Below the pieces are notes generated by a model. The model worked only from the letters and a program-made list of their open reading frames with translations, had not been told where the DNA came from and ran no database searches. DNA of 64,000 nt, from positions 73,343,987 to 73,407,986 of the forward strand of contig NC_083873.1 in assembly GCF_032452875.1 (NCBI RefSeq). The letters run 5' to 3'. A program made the translations under genes and the position numbers. Positions within the stretch are counted from its first letter, which is position 1. Each line of letters starts with the position of its first letter. The stretch is from Bos javanicus. Its lineage: Eukaryota; Chordata; Mammalia; Artiodactyla; Bovidae. This document shows positions 32,101 through 41,600 of the stretch, piece by piece.

Positions 32101-32361
32101 CATTGCTAGAATGTGGTAGAGCAGAGATCCTGTCTCACATCTCTTGACTGACTCAGAATGCCCAAACCTGTCTCCTCCAAAGTAATTATTAATACTCAGT
32201 GTGATCTACTTTGAAAAATAGTTTCCTGAATTCATCTTCTATTTCACATTTTCACTTAAACTTTCAACAATAAACAATGTTTAGAAAAGTACTAAATAGC
32301 ATTTACCTAATATTTCATACAGTTATGTACCTATGATCATGGATTTCTAAATAAATGTCTT
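32101..32361. other. Unassigned sequence
   Basis: Nothing recognised. Confidence 0.5.
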
Positions 32362-33553
32362 CCATGTTCAAGCTGGTTTTAGAAAAGGCAGAGGAACCAG
32401 ACATCAGATTGCCAACATCTGCTGGATCATCAAAAAAGCAAGAGAGTTCCATAAAACATCTAGTTCTGCTTTATTGACTATGCCAAAGCCTTTGACTGCA
32501 TGGATCACAATAAACTGTGGAAAATTCTGAAAGAGATGGGAATACCTGACCTGCCTCTTGAGAAATCTGTATGCAGGTCAGGAAGCAATAGTTAGAACTG
32601 GACATGGAACAACAGACTGGTTCCTAATAGGAAAAGGAATATGTCAAGGCTGTATACTGTCACCCTGTTTATTTAACTTATATGCAGAGTACATCATGAG
32701 AAATGCTGGGCTAGATGAAGCACAAGCTGGAATCAAGATCGCTGGGGAAAATATCAATAAACTCAGATATGCAGATGACACCAGCCTTATGTCAGAAAGC
32801 TAAGAAGAACTAAACAGCCTCTTGATGAAAGTGAGAAGAGAGTGAAAAAGTTGGCTTCAAGCTCAACATTCAGAAAACGAAGATCATGGCATCTGGTCCC
32901 ATCACTTCATGGCAAATAGATGGAGAAACAGTGGAAACAGTGGCTGACTTTATTTTTGGGGTCTTCAAAATCACTGCAGATGGTGACTGCAGCCATGAAA
33001 TTAAAGGACACTTACTCCTTGGAAGGAAAGTTATGCCCAAACTAGACAGCATATTAAAAAGCAGAGACATTACTTTGCCAAAAAAGATCCATCTAGTCAA
33101 GGCTATGGTTTTTCCAGTGGTCATGTATGGATGTGAGAATTGGACTATAAAGAAAGCTGAGTGCCAAAGAATCGATGCTTTTGAACTGTGGTGTTGGAGA
33201 AGACTCTTGAAGTCCCTTGGACTGCACGGAGATCCAACCAGTCCATCCTAAAGGAGATCAGTCCTGGGTGTACATTGGAAGGACTGATGCTGAAGCTGAA
33301 ACTCCAATACTTTGGCCACCTGATGTGAAGAGCTGACTCATTTGAAAAGACCCTGATGCTGGGAAAGATTGAGGGCAGGAGGAGAAGGGGACAACAGAGG
33401 ATAAGAAAATTTAATTGCATCACTGATTCAATGGTCATGGGTTTGGGTAAGATCCGGCAATTGTTGATGGACAGGGAGGCCTGGCATTCTGCTGCCCATG
33501 GGATCGCAAAGAGTTGGACATGACTGAGTGACTGAACTGAACTGAACTGATGC
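32362..33553 (+). mobile_element. BovB (RTE) LINE, 5'-truncated, 1.2 kb
   Basis: Sense BovB. It starts in the RT region at GTTCAAGCTGGTTTTAGAAAAGG and ends with the ACTGAACTGAACTGAACTGA tail. It retains RT, the post-RT zinc-containing C-terminal region and the 3' end, broken by stops and frameshifts. Confidence 0.93.
32558..32803 (+). pseudogene. BovB reverse transcriptase remnant with YADD
   Basis: An 81-codon frame with MRNLYAGQEA, a GICQGCILSPCLFNLY motif block, and the catalytic YADD at residues 71-74 (bases 32768-32779). A stop follows LMSES. The rest of the RT (32886-33251 and beyond) lies in other frames. The family function is reverse transcription of BovB RNA; this copy is dead. Confidence 0.85.
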
Positions 33554-33589
33554 CTCCTAACTATGCAACTCTTTGAGAGAAAGTGCCAG

Positions 33590-33822
33590 GATCATGGGAA
33601 GAGTTGACTCATTAGAAAAGACTCTGATGCTGGGAGGGATTGGCGGCAGGAGGAGAAGGGGACGACAGAGGATGAGATGGCTGGATGGCATCACTGACTT
33701 AATGGACATGAGTCTGAGTGAACTCCGGGAGTTGGTGATGGACAGGGAGGCCTGGTGTGCTGTGATTCATGGGGTCCGCAAAGAGTTGGACGTGACTGAA
33801 GAACTGAACTGAACTGAACTGA
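33590..33822 (+). mobile_element. Second BovB LINE 3' fragment
   Basis: Sense BovB terminus from GGGAAGAGTTGACTCATTAG to a second ACTGAACTGAACTGAACTGA tail, starting 36 bp after the first BovB ends. Same orientation; a separate copy because the 3' region is repeated. Confidence 0.9.
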
Positions 33823-36800
33823 AGATTATAAATCCAGGGCCAAGAAAATAAACAAATGCAGAGCATTGTTGATGAGTATTAATTCATCTTTGTTTTCATT
33901 TAAATGTAAAATTGTGTTAAATATCTGGTCAATAACCTAAACTCTGTAGTACCATGAAGTCAAAGTTTTCTATAACTTGCCTTTTTTCTTTCAATTTGTT
34001 TCCCTGTGAGTTGTTTGTAGGTCTTTTTGAGTTTGTGATTCATATTTATTTTTACTACAACAGTTTTTTAGAATCACAGCTAATTACCAGACTTGACATT
34101 AAAAATTGCATCTCACAAAGGTGCAGTCATTTCTCTCACAGGGTGACATTCATACGAGTGAGACTAACTCAGTTCAAGAGCTGTGTTTGAACTAGTAAGA
34201 ACAAGATTTGTATACATTTTTTGCTGAGACCATTCTTGACTGTTAGAAATTAGAACAAAACACCAATAGCAAGTGGAACTAAAATGATCAAGTCAATGTA
34301 AGCAATACTTAGGAGCAAGTCTATTTAGAAAGTCCATTCCACTTATCTCTATCTACCTTGGAGTGTGCTACAATATTATATGGCATTTGCATTAATTTAA
34401 AAACATTGGTGTGCTGGTAAGCTGGCTTTGCAATGCCCTTTTCCTCTTCAGTTTTAAATTTGTTATATTCAGTGATCTGGCTCTCAGCTCTCAGGGATAA
34501 TGATCATATTAGTTAAGGTGAATGACTATTTTTCAAGTGATGAAGGGTTGCATTTTTTCACTCAGAGCATCTCGGATGAGCATAAATATTAAACCATAAA
34601 GGCCCTTTGCTGACTGCCGGTGATTGCTGGTGCAGAGGCACAGTGATGTAGCTCAGAAGACAAGAAGAAAAAGTACAGGTTGATGCCGTTTTCCTCTGGT
34701 GTTCCTCCATGCCAACAGTAGTAGGAACAGTCTCAGCTTTCAAAGGATTAGAATTATTATACTTTTATTTATTTGCTAAAGCTTGGACAATGCTTTCTCT
34801 CCATTCTGCCTAAATAGCAGAGGAGAATTTTCACTTCCAGAATCTTAAATTGTAGAGAGAGGATTTTGCCTAAAATTTTGTCTCATGTCTCAGACTCTGA
34901 ATGGGCATGGGAGATTTGATAATTTTAAATTATTAGAAGAATTTTCCAGCAAGAATCATTTGGCAGATATAGCACTCTAATTCCAAAGTAACAGATTTTT
35001 GGTGTTTCTTTTTGTTAAGATTTTCTTCATTTTTATAAAACTATAGTTACATTTCTTCTTCAGATGCCTAGGTTCTACCAGCTTTTACCCTAAGACATTA
35101 TATATCACTTTTCTCTATTATCTTCTTCACCCTTTTATGAAGCATCCCACAATCTTTACCTACTATTGCCTCTAGTTTTCTTTTCATGGTCACACTCATA
35201 AAGAATGTTGTAGATATCATATATCATTATTTAGTATCAATTATTTCTCAGACTTCCTATGTTTTGGTCTCTGTCCCTTTCAGTACCCAAATTCTTCATT
35301 TTCTGGGGTTTTTAATATATTTCTAACTGCAAAAATTGTAAAAAAAAAATATATCCAGCCTCAAATTTTAAAGGTTAAAAATATATACAGTCTACAGTAG
35401 AAGAGCTGAGTAGAAAAATGATGTCTGTGGAAGATTCTGGCTTTTTGATTTTATGGTTTCAGATAATAAGTTCCCTGAAGTTTCTTGAAGTATGTACCCA
35501 TTTGACTCTAGTGATTAAAATCAGTTTACATTCATCACTTGGGAATTGATGTGTCATTGGGAAGGAGGCAAAGGTGAGCAAAAATACCCTGCTGCCCCAT
35601 CAATTGCATTTTGAAACAATGTGACAGCTACTCTCCCAGGGACTTTCAGGTACTTGTGGTGTAGAGTACACCTCAAGTCTGTGATAGATTGATATTGGAA
35701 AGGACTTTGTAAATTTAGAGGTAAAAATTATAGCCAAATTAATTTGTAAATGTAATTTTGCATAAGTAGGGAGTTTTATGAAATTTACACATATATCTGC
35801 TTTAGAGGTTAATGTTATAAGGCTGTGCTGTAGTATTTTTCTGCTTACCATCATCTGTAGGACAGATTTTCTTCCTTTATCACAATGCTTGGAAAAGTAG
35901 TCCTTAATGTTTTTGTTAAAGTTAAAACAGATATATTTATAAATATAATATTATGTGATATAAAGGACTCACATTTCTAAACAACTTATTTTATTCTGTG
36001 ACTGTCACTCATCAGGTTCATGATTCTTGATGGACAAAAATAGGCTAAATCACACACTTTATTACTGTTAAACTTAAGACTCAATCTTAGGCAAGACAAT
36101 TGGAAGGGTTCAATTTAACCAACAGAGGGTAAGATTTACTCTATTCATCCCACCCCCAGTATAATGGCTAAGCCTATGATCTAACATTTTAATGGTGATG
36201 AAAAATTAAGTTTTGATGTGACAGCCAGCAAACAGAGGAGTTCAAGAACGTTAATATTAGATGAAGATGGACACTGAATACTCGTCACTGACGACCAGGC
36301 CCTAAACTCAGTCTTCTTTCTGTAGCCCTGTGGAAGGAAGACTATCCAGGGAGAATGCCTGTCACATAGAATCTGACTTTCACTTGGTGCCATCAAAATC
36401 CCCCCACCCTGCCCCTTGCAGTTGTGATCTAATAAAATATCAGCAAATAAGACACATGTCTCAAATCTCTCCCCTTCTGTGTGAGCAAATTTGAGGTGGG
36501 AGTTAGCAAAGAGAACTGGAAGCATTGCTTATCTCATCTCCTTTGCTCTGTAATCAGAATGAGCAAATTTAACAGACAGAAAAGATGAATTGGAGAACAA
36601 AGTGCTTAGCTTCTGTTAAAAATCTTTTTGATTGTCTTTCTAGAAATGGTTATTGCCTTTTGTCTATCAACACATAAAAGGTAGATGGAATCTGTGTCTT
36701 GCCAGTCCAGAGACTCTAGGAATAACAAAAAAGAATTGATACAAATAAAGTTAATCAAACAATCAGAAAAACAAAAAGTGAATTTAAAAAATCTTAAGTT

Positions 36801-37633
36801 TTGAGTTATATTGAATAAGTAAGCATAAAATTTGTTTTATTTTTATCTTGCATAAAATTACTGAATTTAACTCTTAAAACAAATTTCTCAGAATTGAAGC
36901 ATCTTGTAGGAACTTCAGGATTTGACCTTTAGGACTAATCTGTCCTTTAGGACAGATTTTAGGAGATAATTACCAATGACATGATTTCATTAAGAGAATA
37001 TGGAAAAGCTTGGTTTTTTAACTAATACTGGAAAGACTTCTTTTTCTTCAGTTAATAACCCTAAGAAATCGCTTGTGACTTTATTGATGCTATGTACATT
37101 TTAGGCTAAAATCAGTTACTCTTCTTTTTCTAATTTATCAGAGAAAATGAAGCTAAATTTATTTAAAATCAATTAGCTTAAGACCAGTATTCACTGTCCC
37201 ATTGTTCTGACTGGTGGTTTCTTATCATAGCATACAGCTTTACTTAATACTTTAGGTATGTTCTTTTTTGGGAATGTACTGAAATTCCAAAATGCTCTAG
37301 TTTTATAAAGGTCAATTCTCTATTGCATCAAAATGGCAGTCCTATTCATTTTGTGCTTATTCTTCAACTATAATGCCTGTTTTCTCCTGGAAATTTTAAA
37401 TCTGGATTCTGTTGGTGGAAAATCCAGTGAAGGACATGCAATTCACCTACTCGTCTTGAGATCCTAAATATTCTTGTCAATCTGGCAGATAAGGAGATGT
37501 ACCCATGTACTTTGTAATCTTAGCCCATCATAGTGTGGTATTTACCAAGTTGTAGTTTATCATTATACCACTGGCCTTTAGGGAAGCACTGAAGGCAAGC
37601 TATGGCTCAGAGTGTGTGTGTTTATCAGGTTCT
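33823..37633. other. Unassigned sequence, about 3.8 kb, no recognised repeat
   Basis: Longest interval in the window in which I recognise no interspersed repeat. It is AT-rich. Frames at 33954-34190, 34558-34743, 35600-35854 and 36181-36525 have no recognisable domain, splice-bounded structure or codon pattern. It contains a 10-bp-arm palindrome at 36937-36958. Confidence 0.45.
36937..36958. repeat. Perfect 10-bp-arm inverted repeat
   Basis: AATCTGTCCT, loop TT, AGGACAGATT. The left neighbour also repeats CCTTTAGGAC. Confidence 0.95.
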
Positions 37634-37646
37634 ACTTCCTTTTCTA

Positions 37647-38107
37647 GTCAAGGCTATGGTTTTTCCTGTGGTCATGTATGGATGTGAGAGTTGGACTGTG
37701 AAGAAAGCTGAGTGCCGAAGAATTGATGCTTTTGAACTGTGGTGTTGGAGAAGACTCTTGAGAGTCCCTTGGACTGCAAGGAGATCCAACCAGTCCATTC
37801 TGAAGGAGATCAGCCCTGGGATTTCTTTGGAAGGAATGATGCTAAAGCTGAAACTCCAGTACTTTGGCCACCTCATGTGAAGAGTTAACTCATTGGAAAA
37901 GACTCTGATTCTGGGAGGGATTGGGGGCAGGAGGAGAAGGGGACGACAGAGGATGAGATGGCTGGATGGCATCACTGACTCAATGGACATGAGTCTGAGT
38001 GAACTCCGGGAGTTGGTGATGGACAGGGAGGCCTGGCATGCTGAGATTCATGGGGTCGCAAAGAGTTGGACATGACTGAGCGACTGAACTGAACTGAACT
38101 GAACTGA
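37647..38107 (+). mobile_element. BovB LINE 3' fragment
   Basis: Sense BovB, post-RT region to the repeated CTGAA tail. Target-site duplication ACTTCCTTT(T/C)CTA at 37634-37646 and 38108-38120, one mismatch. Frames 37602-37880 and 37893-38075 are its remnants. Confidence 0.93.
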
Positions 38108-38120
38108 ACTTCCTTTCCTA

Positions 38121-38544
38121 CCTGAAACACAGCAGGACTATTTTTTCCAGGCTTCCTTTCAGTTAGGTGGGTCTTCTGGGTTCTGGCTAAGAGAGTGCAG
38201 GCATAAGTGATCATGCTTAGTCCAGATTTCTGGCCCTTTCTCTCCCCTTATCTGCCAGCCAGATGTAGAGGATTCCATGGAAACCCTGTGGAATAGGTAG
38301 ATAGAAGTAGTTGAGTCCTTGAATGATTATGTGGAACAAATTTCCCATTACTCCCATAAATCTTTTTAGACAGTGATTTAAATGAGAAGTAAAGTAAAGA
38401 GAGGGAAAAGAAGAGAAAGTCATGAGTAAGAGCAGTTTATAAAGAGCCGAGGGTCCTGTAATGTGAGATCGAGAGCTGAATAAAAGAAGCATGATTTGAA
38501 GTAGCTTGCACTTAAACACACATATAAATCAGGCAGTATAAAAT
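38121..38544. other. Unassigned sequence
   Basis: Nothing recognised. Confidence 0.5.
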
Positions 38545-38772
38545 TCTCTAGGTCCATCCATGTTGTCTCAAGTGGCAAGAGTATTAAGGGCTATAAACTA
38601 CTAGGTGTAAAATAAGTGAGATACAAGGATATAATACATAGCATAGGGAAGTAGCAAATCATAGTTTTTAATAACTTTTATGGAGTATAATCTATGAAAA
38701 ATATTGAATCATTGTGTTATACACCTGAAACTAATATATTTTATGTCAACTACACTTCAACTTAAAAAAAAA
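38545..38772 (+). mobile_element. Old L1 3' end with short inverted 5' part
   Basis: 38545-38590 is antisense L1 (GGTCCATCCATGTTGTCTC, AAGTGGCAAGAG). From about 38593 the sense L1 3' end follows: CTATAAACTACTAGGTGTAA, GGATATAATACATAGCATAGGG, ATGGAGTATAATCTATGAAA, TACACCTGAAACTAATATA, then an A tail. Confidence 0.7.
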
Positions 38773-38810
38773 AGCATGAATAAATTAGGAGTAAAAAATA
38801 AAGGAAATAA

Positions 38811-39004
38811 TTCAAATAAGATATATTTTGAATGCTTAGTTTTGAAGGAAGAGACAGAGGGTGAGAGAGATGATAGAATAAGAGTGTTATTTCTAAAGTT
38901 TCAGTGGCTCAGATGGTAAAGACTCTGCCTCCTACGCAGGAGATCCAGGTTTGATCTCTGGGTCAGGAAGATCTGGAGACAGGAATGACAACCCACTCCA
39001 GTAT
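38811..39004 (+). repeat. Left arm of a 194-bp inverted duplication
   Basis: Pairs with 39497-39690 in reverse complement: 168 of 194 positions identical, no gaps. The first ~95 bp lie outside the recognised SINE; the rest is Bov-tA head and early body. Confidence 0.93.
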
Positions 39005-39107
39005 TCTTGCCTGGAGAATTCCATGGACAGAGGAGCTTGGCGGGCTACAGTCCATGGGGTCTCAAAGAGTAGGGTACAACTGAGTGACTAACACTTTCAC
39101 TTTCATA
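38897..39107 (+). mobile_element. Bov-tA SINE
   Basis: Sense Bov-tA from about CAGTGGCTCAGATGGTAAAG to ACTAACACTTTCACTTTCA. The usual first bases (GGGCTTCCCTGG) are replaced by AAAGTTTCA. Confidence 0.88.
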
Positions 39108-39347
39108 ATCTGTTTGGAAGGAAGGTGCCAGGGGTCAAATGGGCTAGATCAGAGTGACTCGTCAGGTTTTATGCTGTGTAGAATTCAGCATGCGGTCATT
39201 TAACTTATACAGTTAAAGCTGTATAAATAGGGTGGCCAAATAACTTATTATCCAAACTGATAACTTTGAGAGGAAAAAATCTTACTACTTAATTATCCTG
39301 GGAAAATAGGCATTAAACTATCCCAAGCAAGCAAACAAAACTGGTGA
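39108..39347. other. Unassigned sequence
   Basis: Nothing recognised. Confidence 0.5.
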
Positions 39348-39420
39348 ATTAGTCAGGATTCTCCAGAGAAACAAAAACAACTATATACATATATATTTAT
39401 ATACAACTATATTTAAAAAC
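39348..39420 (-). mobile_element. LTR-type repeat, outer piece (antisense)
   Basis: GAATTAGTCAGGATTCTCCAG and AGAAACAAAAACAACTATATA match the outer edge of the repeat seen in sense at 6588-7224. Continues at 40146 and 41526. Confidence 0.7.
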
Positions 39421-39496
39421 AACTATATACATATATATTTATATACAAATATATACACAAATATATACAAATACATACACACACACACACACATAC
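39375..39496 (+). repeat. TA/CA microsatellite with 42-bp repeat
   Basis: A 32-bp block, AAACAACTATATACATATAT..., occurs at 39375-39406 and 39417-39448. ATACACA and a (CA)n run follow, to 39496. Confidence 0.85.
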
Positions 39497-39690
39497 ATAC
39501 TGGAGTGGGTTGCCATTCCCTTCTCCAGATCTTCCTGACCGAGGGATCAAACCTGGGTCTCCTGTATTACAGGCAGATTCTTTACCATCCCAGCCACTGA
39601 AACTTCAGAAATAGCACCCTCATTCCATCAACTCTCTCATCTTCTGTCTCTTCCCTCAAAACTAGCCATTCAAAATATGTCTTATTTGAA
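39497..39690 (-). repeat. Right arm of the 194-bp inverted duplication
   Basis: Reverse complement of 38811-39004 at 87% identity. 39499-39595 is a Bov-tA head/body fragment lacking the rest of the SINE body and tail; 39596-39690 is the shared non-SINE flank. Confidence 0.93.
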
Positions 39691-40145
39691 TATACACATA
39701 TATGTGTATATTTTTAAAAATCTATAAATAGCAAAATTAAGCGACCAAATCACTGAATAGTGTTTAGTCAGAGTTTATTGTGCATTTAAGAGCAGTTTGA
39801 GAACTGAGAACTTTCAAATCAAAAGCTGATATGCAGCTAAGGGGCATGGTGTTACAGGATGGCTTGTAAAGTGAAAATGAGGGATTTGTTCATAGTAATT
39901 AGTTAATATAATAGGGCTTTGCAGATGGTAGAGTATTGGTTAAAAGTGATAATCTTATACCATCTTTTAAGGAAGATGACTTAAGTTTCTTTTATTATTA
40001 TCAGAGGCATTTACAACAAGTAACTACAATTAAGTTTAACTTGTTTTGCTGAATAAGCTAATTTAAGTATTGCTTATGGCTAAATGGTTTTGTCTGCTCA
40101 GGAAATTTTCAAGTTCAGTCTCTGTTTTGCATTCCATTTTAACAG
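39691..40145 (-). mobile_element. Possible LTR fragment inside the older LTR-type repeat
   Basis: On the minus strand this holds ATGCACAATAAACTCTGACT (AATAAA complement at 39774-39779) followed by TTCAGTGATTTGGTCGC, reminiscent of an LTR R/U5 region. It is part of the ~725-bp insertion separating the two pieces of the older repeat. Family not recognised. Confidence 0.35.
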
Positions 40146-40454
40146 TATATATTTGTATGTGTCCATATACATATAGAGAGATAGAGATGTATTTTAAGGA
40201 ATTGGCTCACATGGTTGTGGATGCTGGCAAATGTAAAATCTGCAGGGTAGCCACAAAGACTGGAGACTCAATGAAGAATCAGTGGTCAAGTTCAAAGGCA
40301 GTCTGCAGGCAGAATTTTGTCTTTTGAGGACGGCAATCTTTCTCAACACCTACAACTGATTGAATAAGGCCTATCAACATTATTGACAGTAATTTCATTT
40401 ACTCAAAATCTGCAAATTCAAATGTTAGTTTCATCTAAACAAATACCTTCTAAG
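40146..40454 (-). mobile_element. LTR-type repeat, middle piece (antisense)
   Basis: GGAATTGGCTCACATGGTTG, GCAAATGTAAAATCTGCAGG, CAACTGATTGAATAAGGCC and TTTACTCAAAATCTGCAAATTC continue the repeat begun at 39348. Broken by the BovB at 40455. Confidence 0.75.
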
Positions 40455-41525
40455 CAAAGCCTTTGGCTGTGTGGATCACAATAAACTGTGGAAAATTCTG
40501 AAAGAGATAGGAATACCAGACCACCTGACCTGCCTCTTGAGAAACCTATATGCAGGTCAGGAAGCACCAGTTAGAACTGGACATGGAACAACAGACTGGT
40601 TCCAAATAGGAAAAGGAGTACGTCAAGGCTGTATATTGTCACCCTGCTTATTTAACTTCTATGCAGAGTACATCATGAGAAACGCTGGGCTGGAAGAAGC
40701 ACAAGCTGAAATCAAGATTTCCGGGAGAAATATCAATAACCTCAGATCTGCAGATGACACCACCCTTATGGCAGAAAGTGAAGAGGAACTAAAAAGCCTC
40801 TTGATGAAGGTGAAAGAGAAGAGTGAAAAAGTTGGCTTAAACCTCAACATTCAGAAAACAAAGATAATGGCATCTGGTCCCATAACTTCATGGGAAATAG
40901 ATGGGGAAACAGTGGAAACAATGTCAGACTTTATTTTTGGGGGCTCCAAAATCACTGCAGATGGTGACTGTAGCCATGAAGTTAAAAGACGCTTACTCCT
41001 TGGAAGAAAAGTTATGACCAACCTAGATAGTATATTGAAAAGCAGAGACATGACTTTGCCAACAAAGGTCCATCTAGTCAACGTATGGTTTCTCCAGTGG
41101 TCATGTATGGATGTGAGAGTTGGACTGTGAAGAAGGCTGAGCGCCAAAGAATTGATGCTTTTGAACTGTGGTGTTGGAGAAGACTCTTCAGAGTCCCTTG
41201 GACTGCAAGGAGATCCAACCAGTCCATTCTGAAGGAGATCAGTCTTAGGTGTTCTTTGAAGGACTGATGCTAAAGCTGAAACTCCAGTACTTTGGCCACC
41301 TCATGCAAAGAGTTGACTCATTGGAAAAGACTCTGATGCTGGGAGGGATTGGGGGCAGGAGGAGAAGGGGACAACAGAGGATGAGATGGCTGGATGGCAT
41401 CACCAACTCGATGGACATGAGCTTGAGTAAACTCTGGGAGCTGGTGATGGACAGGGAGGCCTGGTGTGCTGCAATTCATGGAGTCTCAAAGGGTTGGACA
41501 CGACTGAGCAACTGAACTGAACTGA
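40455..41525 (+). mobile_element. BovB (RTE) LINE, 5'-truncated, nested in LTR-type repeat
   Basis: Sense BovB from AAAGCCTTTGGCTGTGTGG to GAGCAACTGAACTGAACTGA. It covers the RT core to the 3' end. Short AAGCA flanks on each side may be the target duplication. Confidence 0.93.
40471..41130 (+). pseudogene. BovB reverse transcriptase fragment, catalytic Tyr lost
   Basis: 219 codons open: MDHNKLWKILKEIGIP, the GVRQGCILSPCLFNFY block at about residues 49-64, then SADD at residues 93-96 where the family has YADD (codon TCT at 40747-40749). LNIQKTKIMASGPITS and the SKITADGDCSHE post-RT region follow. A one-base loss at about 41080 shifts the frame to 41085-41267, and another shift leads to 41249-41515. 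There is no endonuclease domain because the element is 5'-truncated. RT activity is not expected on two counts. Confidence 0.88.
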
Positions 41526-41600
41526 AGCAACATCCAGATATATTTCACCAAATCTGGGTACTGTGACCTACCCAAGTTGACACATAGGGTTAACATTGCT
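41526..41600 (-). mobile_element. LTR-type repeat, inner piece (antisense)
   Basis: AACATCCAGATATATTTCACC and CCAAGTTGACACATAGGGTT end the repeat interrupted by BovB. Confidence 0.7.

Noticed and set aside
39375..39496. Regular short repeats as a CRISPR-like array
   Set aside because: It is a TA/CA microsatellite in a ruminant nuclear genome; no repeat-spacer regularity.
38811..39690. Inverted repeat read as DNA transposon termini
   Set aside because: Arms contain a Bov-tA SINE, no target-site duplication abuts the outer ends, and there is no transposase; a duplication is the simpler reading.
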